Below are positions 45,468 to 57,989 of a DNA stretch of 64,000 nt, in pieces; the stretch's first letter is position 1; each line of letters opens with the position of its first letter. A program made the translations under genes and the position numbers. The DNA is taken from assembly GCA_951799445.1 (NCBI GenBank), contig OX637293.1:10912001-10976000 (forward strand), in the 5' to 3' direction. The notes below the pieces were generated by a model. That model worked only from the letters and a program-made list of their open reading frames with translations. It was not told the origin of the DNA and searched no databases. Origin of the DNA: Pseudisothecium myosuroides. Its lineage: Eukaryota > Streptophyta > Bryopsida > Hypnales > Lembophyllaceae.

Positions 45468-46616
45468 TCAAAGAAGTAACAAAAATGTACCATGCATGAG
45501 AAATTTGCCCACACTCCTCACGGCCTCCTCATCAGTCATACCATTGATGTTTGTGAAAATGTTTTTCTTCCCCAATATATTTTCCTGCTTCATAAACACC
45601 CTAATCTTGGAGTACATATCGTCCACATCATCATAACCAACACTCTCCATGATCAGTTTCTCAACAAGAGATAGTGGCAACACCATCTTTGAATGTTGAG
45701 GTGGCGGTGGTGCTCTAGACTTTCTGCCACAAATTCGCTTTGAAGCCCTAAGTCCCGGTTGCTGGACAACAACAATAGGGCAATTGAATTAATATTTTTA
45801 GCTTCCTATTTCAATTTAACTAATTTTAAGAAATTTTAATCAAACATTGTGCACAAAAATAATGTGAAACTTAAATTAACTCAAGCACATACCTGCTGCC
45901 TAATAGTGTTGTGTTCCGCTTCTTCATCGTAATCTTGCAATTCTGTTTCTATTTCGTTTAATGGCTCTTGTGATGGAACAACCTGCATGCAACATGATAA
46001 TGTCAATCACCAGTTCACTATTTGATTGAATTTGCAAACCTCTATTTGAAAGCATCAAAAAGGATATATCACAATAACCTGTAGATGGGATGATGTAGCA
46101 ACCACCAAATCACCACTCGATCCAAGTACAGCTTGCTCATCAGTTGTTTCCACTTCCATTCTACTTCCACTTTCAATTGTCTCGACGTGCACAGATCAAA
46201 AAGTACATCAGTCAACATCAGTCACCACAATAACTCCCCCAAATCAAATTGCTGCCCTATACTAACTGCTCATAATAAAATATTCAAAAGTAACTAACCT
46301 CGTGGTCACTTTCGTGCTTCAACTTCAACTTCCTTCTTGCGTAGTGTAGCATCTCCTTGATAAGTTCGTAAATTTCCTTGGATTGCAGTTTGTGTGTAGT
46401 TGATCCAAAGTTAAGCGCTGCGAACTCTGACTTCTTGTCATCAATGAAAGATTTCAATGCAGTAGAAACCTCAGAATCTCTAAGTGAGTGGAAGTTCGGA
46501 GGTGGTGGAGTGCAGAAGGGGACTTGGCGGTCGTTCACGTAAGCAGGAAGAGAAAGAGTGGTTGGGAGTCTAGAAGTCTTGTGTGCCGGGGAAGTGGAGG
46601 CTTGTGCATGTGGCAG
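45468..46616 (-). CDS. Four-exon gene of unknown function
   Basis: Minus-strand exons with clean splice sites, all in phase 0: exon 1 about 46616-46299, exon 2 46180-46079 (34 codons), exon 3 45982-45893 (30 codons), exon 4 45761-45468 (97 codons and stop). The product is proline-rich at first (FCTPPPPNFHSLRD). It then has a charged helical stretch (KLQSKEIYELIKEML..ARRKLKLK), an acidic linker (EIETELQDYDEEAEHN) and a C-terminal part (LVEKLIMESVGYDDVDDMY, NINGMTDEEAVRSVGKFLM). Three introns keeping the frame argue for a real or recently real gene. Exon 1 has no ATG in frame before an upstream stop near 46618, so the start must lie on another exon or the gene is 5'-truncated. I do not recognise the family; it could be a transposon accessory protein. 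Confidence 0.55.
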
Positions 46617-49127
46617 CTACGAGCCCCTCTTTATTTGGTCGGTCTTTTTAAATTTATTTAAATCTTTAATTTTAAAATTTTAAAACTTTCAGCTTCTTCT
46701 TTTTTTTTTTCTTTTTCTTGTTTTTCTTGTTTTTCTGCTTTGCTTGTCTTTGCCTGAGTGCCATTAAGCTTTAAGTGAATGAGCAGAGGTTGGAAGGTGG
46801 GTCCATTGGTTCTCCAAAACAGCCACACCCAGAAAACTAATGTCACCAAAAATTTATTTTGGTGATATTTCAAAAGCGCACTAATTCAGAGTACCGATAG
46901 TATGCCTTCCATAAATTAGTGTCACATACACCATTAGGACAAACCATTAGGACAAATCAATGTAGCACCTACTACTTGTGATTGTGAGGTCTCTAGTTCC
47001 AAGTGTTGAAACTCCTACATGCTCAACTTACAAATTGTAAACTAAACTTTGTAAAATGTACAATAAAAAAAAAACTCCTCCAACTAGGAAAAAGGTTAAA
47101 AAATTTTATTTACCAAATATGGAAAATTTGAGTTCAAATTTCAACTTCCAAGCTTCCCAAGTAGCTAGAATAGGTTAGGAAGTATTAAATTAACTAACCA
47201 CATAAGCAAGGGCAAGCATTTACCGGGAGACTCGAGCAGGGTGAAGGCTTGAAGTTCAAGCCCCACCGTTTTTTCATTCTAGAGATCCAGAACTATGTCA
47301 CTTCTCACTAAAAATTATCTAAATTTTAGTAGCCAAGTTGACCCCTCGTTTTGTCATTTGTGATTTTTTTCACTCACCCCATTTTTTATCGCTATTTTAG
47401 GGAATGAAAAACGACGGGGTTCATAGTATTGCATGCATGTTGATACTCTGAAATTGTTGGTCCCAATGTTCACAAAATTTATACCCAAAAACACCATAGC
47501 TTCAAAAATGCAAACAATGCAAACACTGGTATCAATGAGTTTAACTTTGAATTTTCAGAAGCTTGTACTGTATGAATTAAATCCCATTAAGGTATGTTCA
47601 CACTTAGTGTTTAAGGTGTTGTTTGGAATGTGAATCTAGTCCAAAGTAGGTCTGAATTTGTTCCGAAGAACCTCAATAACAACAGAACACACCTTTCCTT
47701 CCTGCTCTGCTCAGTGAGTCTGTCCCCCCTTCCTTCCTTCCTTCAAATGAAGAGGCCGTTGCCAAGCTCAGTGTCGTGAGGCCGCCACAAGCATTCTTTG
47801 TACAGACACAGTCCACACATGCCCTGAGCATGCTGGAAGCACCATTGCCACAAGCCTCGAGGAGTCCACAGCATGGCAAACAAAATTCAAGTCGCACTGA
47901 TTAGCCTCAATGGACGACTCCGATCTATCTTATCAGTATTATTAGTCGCATTTAGTAATCTTGCGGAATTTGCGGAATTAGTACAATACAGTAATATTGT
48001 AAACTTGCTCTGATAAATTAGAGTCATGTGCACTAATTGTATCAATTATAGTACATTGAGTGTAAGTGATGCTAATTTATATTACAACTTCTTTAAAATA
48101 ATAGCCCAGGATTGGGTTCAAGTCCCCATTCTTAGGAATTTCAAAAGAACTTCTTGGATGTGTATGTATGGGATTGGGACTAGTGTGGGACTAGGCAATC
48201 ACTTTAGAGAGGTCATTGCTTTATAGAAGTTCACCTTAGAGTAGTTCTAATGTACCAAAGTCACAATACTAACCTCGCATGAAGGCAAGATTTGACATAA
48301 ATTAAGTCATTTTTGTAAAAGAGTGTCACATGTCATCTTGTGAATGGTATGAGGTGACATAGACCCCTAAGAATCTGACATGAAAATTCACTTTCAAAAC
48401 TAGAGTGCCAAATTGAACCTTCATGTACAATATTTTAATTTAAATTTAGTGCATGTTAAGATATTAATGTATTACATTGATTTCCACTTAAAATAATAAG
48501 ATTGTAGCAACACTAATTTTGTACCCTCACTAATGGGGTAAAACAATGTCAGCCGATACAAATAATTTGCACACAATCATGTGAACACATGTACACATGT
48601 GAAATCTCCACGCCATATTCTAAATTGATGATGAGATACTAGGATTCAATAGGTATAGAATTTCAGCTTTTAGAGTCACTGTGGAAACTTATTAAAAGGA
48701 ATCCGTTGCACATCGTCATTTTTCCTCACAACAGTTATAGAGATACGCTACAGAGACCTAGAGTTTCGGTTTAGGGTCCCACAACTTTCAAATGCATCAG
48801 AGGCAGATGAGCAACAAAGCGCAAATTTCAAGTCTTGAAGTTCATGTAGATACTAAGATGCTTAAATCTAGAGTAAAAACCTGGAGGCAATCTGAGTTAA
48901 AATGCAAGTACATACAAGTGAATATATGAGCAGAGCTTCCATAAATTGGGAAATGTCCACGAGACTGTCTTCCAACGAATCATAACGTAGCCTCTTCAGT
49001 GCTACACAATTCAGCCTCTGGTTACCCAAAGAAGAGCTCCAAAAAATCACAATCACTAATGAAGTATCCAATCTAAAATCAACGTCTGGTTAACCACCCG
49101 CTGTGAAGGAACAAATCAATCTGTCAA
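46617..49127. other. Intergenic DNA, no supportable gene
   Basis: It includes a T/C-rich tract (46690-46750) and a CCTTCCTTCCTT run near 47729. Two weak B-box-like words suggest decayed SINEs: GGGTTCAAGTCCCC near 48115 and AAGTTCAAGCCCC near 47252. Neither has a convincing A-box or boundaries. Confidence 0.4.
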
Positions 49128-52100
49128 TTATACAACAAAAATATTTGAAGAAGCTTTGAACTTTCGCTTCTGCTTTGGACTTGCTTCGAGGACAATAGCG
49201 TAGGTATCGTCTTCTTCACATGTGAGCCAACTGGCGGCTTCAGGGTTTTTCAGCAACAACTTGGAGGTCAAGTAACCTGCAATTGACCACGTTTGATACA
49301 GACGTGCCTGCTTTCCAATAAAGCGGCCTTTCTTCGTGTCGTAGTATTCAGGCCACCTGTCTCGTGATAGACGTTTCTCTCCAATTTCGACGGCTCTCTG
49401 GGCAAGGTCGGGACGGTTCATCTTAATGCAAGCCACCGTGAACTGCCACAGGAGAGTGGGCCATGAGCCTCCATTGTGGTAAGACCAAGCTCTGCACAAC
49501 AATAACAAGGAGATTAGGATTGGTTACCGCTGCTCTGCATACAGATTTGACACATCAAAATTTTGAAAAAAAGAATTTGAATAATAAAAAATTAATCAAT
49601 AAGTGCTAAAGCTAAAAACAGGAACTTAAGTTTGGAAGCTAACAGTCATTTCTAGGGACTTCAAAGCATATTTCTATTGCTCAAAACGGTGGGGTATGAC
49701 TTCTTCTTTCTACTCGTACATTGTGTTATGTTCCTTCAAGCTTCCTCAATGATTAAATCAACTCCTATAGATATGGAAGTAGCTATAGTTAGGCACCATA
49801 GGAGTTGGCTGTTATATCTATAAGATTTGAAATGAATAATTTAGAGAGTTTCAAGGTAGTAAATGCACCAATAGAAAGAATAAATCGAAACTTAAATTTT
49901 TAAGTGACAGAAATGTGTTTGGAAGTTACTATAATTGACCTTCCGCTTCCAAAGCAGACAGTCAATTTTTACCTTGAGGATTAAGTAGGTAGTGCTTGCA
50001 CAAACACGAGTGAAGAGGGACAATAGAAAGAAAGGAAGGCTATTTACGTATTCTTTGGGTCAGCACCAGTGATGATGCGCCATTCATCTTTTGAGAGTGC
50101 TGGATAACAAATCTTCATCGGCATGGTCGCTACGAGGTCTTCCCACTTGGACTCCACGAGCTTCAAGATATTTTCAGATTGATTCTGGGTAGCCAAGCCG
50201 CTACAAATGGAGCACATGTTACCCAAAGTGAACCACCGGAAGTCCATATGTGCAGGTTGCAGATTTCCAATGAAACAGCCTCCGCTCTCGGGCATCCAGT
50301 CGAGCAACCACTGAGACACCTGGTCTGGGTAGATGTTGAACTTATTCACAGCTTCAATGGAATATTCCTCCGTCTTGTACCGGTAGATCTCATTCAACTT
50401 GAGGATGTCCAACCAATAGTACTCTTGAATGTGGAAAGACAACGCCGCCAGCCTCGAGTTTATTTGCCGGAGCAGATCTTGAGTCCCATCCCCTGGCAAG
50501 AGAATCTCCCAAGCACATCGCAACGCTTGATAAAAGAGGGCCTGCACAGTGTGGCAAATTGAAATTTCATAAGGCCACAAATTAAGTGTATCCACAAGTG
50601 GGCAGCACTTTTCTGTCTATTTAGTGTGGTTTCCAATGAAGGTGGGTACCCTATCTGTCATTTAAACAAAAGCGTAAATAGATTTGTAATCAAATCAATA
50701 AATTCAAATCAAGTGCGTGAAAGATGATAACCGAACTAAGAAAATAGTTCAAAATAAATTATAGTCTTCTACGCTATTGTCCCCTACCAGAGTAGGGCAA
50801 AAGTAAATAACAAAACAGCAGCCGGTCCAAGGAATAAAGACAAGAACATATGAAAGAAAAAGAACTACACTTAATAGGAATATTAAGGGGACCAACATAT
50901 GAAAGAAAAAGAACTACACTCAATAGGAATATTAAGGGGACCAAAAAATTAAAGGGACTTATTGTAGAGAACTGTAGATGTTTGAAACATGATGTACAGC
51001 CCCCGGACACTTCAATAACTATTATGTACATCAAAGGTAGATATTTATAGTGTGTAATGTCGATTAATTAGTATGGGTCCCCTTAAAATCCCTATTCAGT
51101 GTAGATATAGAGTGCATCAGTGTTTGGTAAAACGGATGATGATCACCCATATCCAATACCTGCGAGTTTTGTAGTTTGTGAACAAACCTGAATTTCAAGA
51201 GGATGCCCATGAATCCCCATGCGACGATCGATCATACAAGAGCCATCAGTCACCAGAAGAGTGGGAAACATGTCAAAACCATCCGCTAGACAGACCTTCA
51301 GTATCATCTTTATGCCTGTCTGTACATCCACTCTTTCCCCTACAGATTTGTCCCCTGTGCACTTGCCATATGCCCGCAGTAGAATGATCCACCAAAGACC
51401 TGTCCCAATCATAGCTTGAGTAAGCGACTTGCAAACATTGCCAAACCATTGCTAAATGAAGGTTCAAAACATTTGCTTTCAACAATGCCAAATTGAGAGG
51501 ATCTCGGCAATTCCCTGAAAGGTATCAATTCTTCATTCTGTTTTCCCAAAGTGGACAAACTTCAATAAACAAAGATTTGGAGAAAAGCGGTTGAGAGACT
51601 TCAAGAAGAGAGATCTGTGTAGCAAACTGAGTAGAGAATGTGGACAAATCAGAACAAAAACCGAGATTGAACCCCTAAAAATTTGTCAACGAACAAAACT
51701 ACGGTCCTAGAACCTGTCAACAATTTAGTCTGACACATGCAAAAGTACCCGAATCAACTGGAGCAACGCGACCAATGGCTGCCTCCCCAAAATCTGGGTC
51801 CAAAATCTCTTCAGTGCCATTCTCTTCGATGCCATCAATATAGACTGTCCGGACCTTAAAACTTGCTGGCATCAACCCCTGCCCCGGGCTGTAGCAATCC
51901 ACTGTCTTCTCCCAGCTCTATAAAACATATATGTGCACACTGAAATCAGCAAAATAAACCGCTTAGCTGATGCAAATTTCTAGAGCAATTATTTATGAAC
52001 AGGTGAAGCCCGCAGCGTTAGTTAGTTAGCTGAAATGTTAAAGTCCACTCGCTAGTTGAAGCCTAATACCTCCCCATTACTTACCATCCAAGTTAGCTAC

Positions 52101-53190
52101 ACGCTCCTACTTGGTTGGTGCCGGAGGACTCAACTTCAAACCAATGTTATAATTTACTAATCCCAACCTTGGGAGTTAGCTGGTGGAAATCAATGTAAAT
52201 TCATTGCAGGTTAGTCAGTGGGCATTAGCTCAAATTTGCTAACTTGGACACATATGAGCAATGGACACAAATCTGGACAGATTCCAGTTAGCAAATTGGT
52301 GCCACTCAGTTGGTGTTTAGCCTAATCAAAATCTTAAAAAAAACTACACTATTATACTATATTAACCCTGAAAAAACAAAAGCGACCAGTTCATTTGATC
52401 GTATCGTGAAAACCATAATTCAGATTGAGACAAATTTCTTGTTACCAAAATCAGTAAATGAATCAAATGAGTCGGTTCAAAAGTAAACAAATTTCCACAA
52501 AAGAAAGTTCCCAATGCTAACCTTAAAGCTGCCCCACAAAACATAGGGCCTGGACTGCTTGCTCCTGTAGGGATCAACCTCTCTAAGGACCAAGGATTCA
52601 TGATTAAAAATGACCAGCTTGATTGATCATATTGTGACAATGACAGAGTTCAGATGAAGCAAAGTTTTAAACTACCAGCATCAGTGAACATCATTGCATG
52701 CATTACTCAAAAACTAAACAAAAAATTAAACACAAGACAGACCCCACAAGACCTACTCAAAACTGCTTTACAAAACTGCTATTCCCTCCGTCCCGAAATA
52801 AGAAATAAGTGTCCGCATTGGAAACTCGAGTTTCTTTCAGAAGTCTTAAGTAGGTTGTACAGAGGCTTTCTTGGGCCAGACTTTTACTTAGGTTGCAATG
52901 GACACATACAATGCTCTTCATTGATTGGGGTGATATAAAACTTGAACCCTTCTGAATTATGAATTTTACAATGTGATCAATGAATTTGATCAATAAAGAA
53001 AGCATGAGGTTCCAACAATGCGGGCACTTACTTCGCGATGGAGGGAGTATATAAAACAGAAAATTCGGCCAAAATAAGAATTAAAGAAGAGACAGCAAAC
53101 AGTACCTGCAACTGCAATGTATGCAGCAGGAAATTCCGCACAATCTCCGTCTCCTTGTGAAATGGTATCAATATGACCTTTACTGTAATG
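49128..53190 (-). CDS. Neutral/alkaline invertase (GH100), 5'-incomplete
   Basis: Exons on the minus strand: about 53190-53106 ([17 protein letters not shown]), 51917-51749 ([31 protein letters not shown]), 51399-51188 ([36 protein letters not shown]), 50541-50048 ([14 protein letters not shown] to DPKNT) and 49491-49128 ([48 protein letters not shown], stop). Junction phases agree throughout. The family hydrolyses sucrose to glucose and fructose in cytosol, plastids or mitochondria. The expected amino-terminal third, including the VFIRDFVPS region, is not found within 2.5 kb upstream. The first visible exon departs from the family just before KETEIV and is followed, within 30 bp, by an unrelated Rep-like reading frame. 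Either the start lies across a very long intron or the gene is truncated. The second intron-like gap holds a Stowaway-like MITE. Confidence 0.88.
50845..50942. repeat. Two tandem copies of a 49-bp unit in an invertase intron
   Basis: AACATATGAAAGAAAAAGAA...TTAAGGGGACC occurs twice at 49-bp spacing with one or two differences. Confidence 0.9.
52782..53047. mobile_element. Stowaway-like MITE in an invertase intron
   Basis: The left end is TTCCCTCCGTCCCGAAATAA and the complement of the right end is CTCCCTCCATCGCGAAGTAA, with TA on both sides (52780-52781 and 53048-53049). The CTCCCTCCGTCCC terminus and TA target are diagnostic of Stowaway-type (Tc1/mariner) MITEs. 266 bp, non-coding. Confidence 0.9.
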
Positions 53191-53214
53191 GACCGCTACA
53201 TTTTTTAAAACTAC

Positions 53215-54420
53215 AATATTAAATTGTTGGCTAAGTCATGGTCCCCCCAAACCAAAGGAATGTTCATCGCTAGAGCCATGGTTGTAAGGTGTTCACAAGT
53301 AGTGGCCTCTGGTAAGAATGCATTAGAGATAGCCACATCTTGAGTACCATCAATGACGATGATGTCGTTCCGATCACGGTGCATTTCTTCGGAAACATTA
53401 TCTACATCAAAACAATAACATGAATAATGTTGTTAACAAGAAGTAGCTTTGTAATTTTTTTAAACCAATAAAAGATAAATTCTTACAGGGATGAAATCTT
53501 AAAGTATCAATTTAGAAAAACAGGAAAAAATTTGCACCCAAATTTATCAAAGCATTATCTCGAACCACATAATCATAATCAGCACCTTCGCGTGCCTTGC
53601 CCAAGTCTGATGCAAGCCGTTGGTGACCCAAATCTGCCAAGCGAGAACCTGAATTTGTGTGCTCAAAAAAATTTGAGTCACATCATCCATGTCAGCGGCA
53701 TCTAGATTCATCATGCACTTCTAGAGTGCCGAGGCCTTGCTATATTCCATACCACCTTGATGACCATGCAAAATCCATGAAGTTGACGGAATATATTGTC
53801 CAAAGTGCAACATGGCAGAGGAGTGCCTGGAATAGTATTGCTCAAGTGCTTCTTCAACTTCAACCTACAATATGTGGAAGCCCTCTCGATGAAGTTAGTG
53901 TGATTCAAAACGACGAGGTTTTTCACGAATGGAGTATCGTGCTTGATGCACTCCTCAAGTCCTTCTTTGATTTGTTCAGATGTGACATTCTTGTGAACGC
54001 AGTCAAAATGATCCTCACCTTTGTCTTTGATACAATATCCAAGCATTCCAACAAAAATATAGAGTCTAGTATTACAAAGAATTTTGGTGAGAATGTGGTG
54101 CTCCACTGAGGCCTTCTTGGTATCATTCCATCTAAGATAATGTTTGATTCGTTTGCTAACCATGGCTGGTGAAGTAGCTAGCAAATAACACACCCTTTGG
54201 AAGTAAAGCCTGCTTAAAGCTTCACCTTGTTCAATGGAACAGAGTCTGGAGGTACACTCCTTCTAGAAAAATTCTTCCATCTTTCCCAAGAGGTCGATGG
54301 GAATGTCATCACTTCGTACTAAATGGTGACACTCACATCCAACTCTTTTGGCTCTGGAGGAGCTCTTGCCTGAGGAGTTCTGGGCACACGAGGTTTTTGT
54401 AAAGAGATTTTTTTGATGTT
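53215..54420 (-). pseudogene. Degenerate Rep/HUH-like endonuclease gene (Replitron-like?)
   Basis: On the minus strand a 160-residue open frame (54193-53711) carries LYIFVGMLGYCIKDKGEDHF, whose YCIK fits motif III (YxxK) of Rep-type HUH endonucleases. Upstream, in a second frame, lies GEALSRLYFQRVC, where a motif II His-x-Gln would be expected and Tyr replaces His. Downstream pieces in shifting frames (SRLADLGHQRLASDLGKARE, DYDYVVRDN, then HRDRNDIIVIDGTQDVAISN and NIPLVWGDHDLANN) look like further parts of the same protein. Stops and frameshifts make it non-functional. Rep-like HUH proteins of this sort occur in eukaryotic DNA transposons such as Replitrons; that assignment is from pattern memory and uncertain. 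The frame ends abruptly beside the invertase exon. Confidence 0.4.
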
Positions 54421-55989
54421 TTTTTGTCACAAGTGTTGTTTTACTTCTCAGCAGATGTCTCTGTCACATTCTGAGCACCAATAATTTTCATTACTGCAGT
54501 GCTAGACAACTTTGAGTCTTTGAATTCTGTTGTTTTTCCTTTTCGGGCTACTCATTTCAAGATCTGAAACAAAGGTGGCATATTACAACCCTATTCAAAA
54601 CAAATATCACAACATTGTTCAAAACAAAGAAATGGTGAAGGAAAGCACTGTAAAATCCAGCACATTCAAAGCACTAACATTGAAACAATTTAGTAGCAAC
54701 ACTTAAAGAAAATTTCTAACCTCTAACATCTAACTTGCCTCTAACTCGTAACCTGTAACCTTTTGAGAGAAGGCAATGTGCTGTTGCCATGGTACAGCTA
54801 CTCCTTTCATTTGAGGCTAAACATTCACTTGAATTGAAACTCTAACCTCCTACTTCTAAGCTCTAAATTGTCTCTAACAAGTAACTTCTAACCTTCAAGG
54901 AGAAAGCAATCTACATCTGCCACAACTTCCTCTTCAAAACCCTAAGACATCACGCACCACCTCCGCACTAGATTTTAATCAAAAAGAAAATAAGTGTTAG
55001 GGTTCCGCTCGAGAAATGCTTGAAAATGAGAACTCTCAAGTATAGAATGACCTCCAAAAAATCCTACCTGTTCAGTTCTGAATTTCTACCTATGTTTGAA
55101 AATGAGAACTCTCAAGTAGAGTATGACCCCCCAAAAACCCTACCTGTCCAGTTCTGAATTCCTACCTATCCAGTTTGGCAAGCCGCCGCAACAAACCTTA
55201 GTTTGCAATGCCAAACCCTAGCCTAAAGCAAAAACTCACACAAAAAGAAACCTCATAAAAAGCAACTAAAGAATTGTCTTACCCTAGACTGGCAAAACAT
55301 CAAGCAAACCAAAGCAAACTCTTCAAAAAGTAAAAAACAAAACATGGATACCGAAACCTCCTCTACTCTACTCCAGAGCCTCCTCTTCTTTGATGCCTAA
55401 CGTCAACACTAATCATGCCTTTGACTCCAAGTACCTCTACAAGTTGGGAACAAAATCGCTCGCGGCAACGGAAGACAGGAGTAGATCTCCGTTAGACCGC
55501 CAAATCCTAGCCAACCTCCTCTAGCTTTGGCGGTTGAAATCGGATTGATCAGATGGCCCAAGATTAAATTCGACTACCTCAGATCCATGGTGTGGGGTGG
55601 GTGGGTGAATTTTTTCTGAAATGAATTTGACAATGCACAATTTTTGGCAACACATGTGTGTGTGGAGGTTTTGGCCCACGAAACCTCGTTTTGCCTCTTT
55701 TTTGTACATTGGGTAAGGTAAACCAGCCTATTCCCGTCAGCTTCCTATTTCCGACATCTAACTTTTGGCCCCATTACCACCCTGAAACTCATCTAAGTCC
55801 ATCTATTTTTCTGACAAAATCAGCTCATTAATTCAGCTTGGGTAACGTGTCTACCATTGATTGGTGGATATCCAAGTACTCATAGATACAATCTATGGCG
55901 GTAATGGGTTGTTGATCTGACATTTATAAATTAATCTGTAATTTCAGGGCAGTCAACTTCAAAAATTCATAGAAATTTCAATTTTCATC
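54421..55989. other. Non-coding, repeat-rich flank of the Rep-like gene
   Basis: A 67-bp unit (GAAAATGAGAACTCTCAAGT ... CAGTTCTGAATT) is tandemly duplicated at about 55023-55158. TAACCTCTAAC-type phrases recur near 54718-54895. No gene is supportable. Confidence 0.45.
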
Positions 55990-57985
55990 AGAAAATTATA
56001 ATTCCACTTGGGTTTGATTCGTGAAACATGCATACACCTTTGAAAAATAGGTGCCCCCATTGAAGTTGACTCCAACATAGTCAGATCGCAAATCAGGGTG
56101 ATAATCAGCCCTTTTTTTTCTGGCGAACAGAAGCCAGAAAGCACCAGTGCAGAAAACCTGGCGAAAAGCCTGCCTTGTAATTAATGCATTTTTGAAATAT
56201 TGGAGCCACTCTGCCATTTAGGGTTTGGGGGGGGTGGCCTGAAAGCCCTGATCCACGCCAACGTCGTCGCCTGCTCCAGCACCTACTCCCGCGCAACATT
56301 CGCCGGATTGCTACAGGAGCACTCGCCTTGTTGCTTGCCCGATGCTTCCACACACAGCTGGGGCCAGTTGAGCTTGGTTGTTGATTCTATTCATCGCCAG
56401 ATTGAAACTCGTTTTGAAAAACACAATCGCCAATGTTTCTACAGATTTTTGCACTCTGTCGCTTGTTTAATTTTGCTCATCTGTGCTCTTGATTTCTTCT
56501 GATTTGCATTTGATTTGGAGAGGTTTAGTGGCGGCGCTGCCATTGCTAAAGGGAGGCGCATTCATTTGTTGGTTACTGCAATGGAGATGGAGAGCGTTGG
56601 AAGGTACATTGGTTCCCAATGCTTTGTTAGGGTTTAGGGTTTTCTACAGTTCGAGGGCAACAACAATCACCTGTGGACTACATTAGTGTATGCTTCGATC
56701 CAGTCTTTGCATTTCTTGGCTATGTTCTTGTCTTCACTTGGCTGAAATGAGTTCTAGATTGAAATATTGTTGCATTGCTCTATGTTTGCTTTGCGAGTTT
56801 TGTTTTTGGTTGTTCATTCTGTCTACAACACCATGGTTTGACACAGCTTCGCCAAAGGTGGTTGTCAACATTTCAGTGCTCATATTTTAAGTAATCCCAT
56901 GGTTTGACAAGATCACCAACGGGGGTTCTGATTTTAGCTTGGCATTTGGTTTGAGTGTTTTTTGGTGCCAGAGTGAGACTGCAATGGAGGACAAATTAGG
57001 CTGCCAGGAGTTGGAAAACCAAAATTTCGAGGGAGAGCTACCGGCAGCAGACAGTTCCTTGCGACCTAGAGCTGCGACAGTGCCTAGTTCAGTTTCCAGA
57101 GCCATCTCCACGCCAATACAACATACGTTACACCATATGCCATACGTTAAACTTGTCATTAGTAGGTTGTATGGTATCATCTTCTATTAGCGTCTTGGGC
57201 AGCAGAAATTCATGCGTAACTTACTCAATAAATGTCAAAATGAAGAAAAAATTAGATGCCCACGTAGATTTGTGAAATCCTTGTCTTCAATAAAAGTTTT
57301 AGAAAATTACACAAAGTAGTTTAGCCAAAGGTACATGCCCAAAGTCCCACTTGTCCCCCGAACGGACAACGGTCCTTTAGGGGTTAAGAGTGAGTTTCAC
57401 TGAAAAAGGGCCACGGCCTTTAGGGGTTAACTATATTTTAAAATCCTAACATTCTCGTTTGTTTGCTCACGATTTCAATATTCACGATTTAGCTTCTCCT
57501 CCAGCCGGTTTAGGGTCACTTCATCAGTTCTCAGGTTTAGGGTTTCACAGCTCCATGGGTGGCCGCCACAGTCTGTACCGGTGCAATTGGTGGTCGTCTC
57601 AGGGGTGTGAGTCGCGTCGCATTCTAGGTGGTTTCTTGTCGCGCCTTGCTTGCGGGGTTTCATGGGGTGCTGCTCGGGCGGGGCGTCGTCGGGTGCTTGT
57701 CCATCAATTTCCGGCAGTTAGCGCGCTGATGGAACGTTGGTCTCGATCGGTGGAGGCGGCTTCCCCGTTTTGATGGCAGGACTTGGCCGAGTGCAACGCT
57801 TGGGTCGGACCGGCAGCAGCTTGCATCCCGCGGAGTGCCGCTTGTCAACGTGCGGTGGCAAGCCAAGCCAATATTGTCCCCTATGAGTCTGTTGCCCACG
57901 GCGGCAGCGGGGTCTGATTGCTGGTCTCTCCTCTCATTCTTGTAAGAGCTCTTGCTTGTCATCTCTTGCTCTAAAATAGATGGTG
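55990..57985. other. Region with telo-box words and short open frames; no firm gene
   Basis: TTAGGGTTT words occur near 56219, 56629, 57506 and 57534. Frames at complement 55996..56217 (73 aa, starts MAEWLQYFKNALITRQAFRQ), 56200..56502 and 56939..57190 are plausible remains but carry no family signature. Near 57329-57440, words GGTACATGCCCAAAGTCCCA and CCTTTAGGGGTTAA mark another TTAA-type element fragment. Confidence 0.35.
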
Positions 57986-57989
57986 CTGT

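Noticed and set aside
47230..48130. SINEs at GTTCAAG words near 47252 and 48115
   Set aside because: Only the B-box core is visible; no A-box, tail or target-site duplication could be defined.
56200..56502. Pentatricopeptide-repeat gene remnant
   Set aside because: A stretch (ATFAGLLQ) recalls PPR repeats, but there is no 35-residue periodicity and the surrounding frame does not support it.
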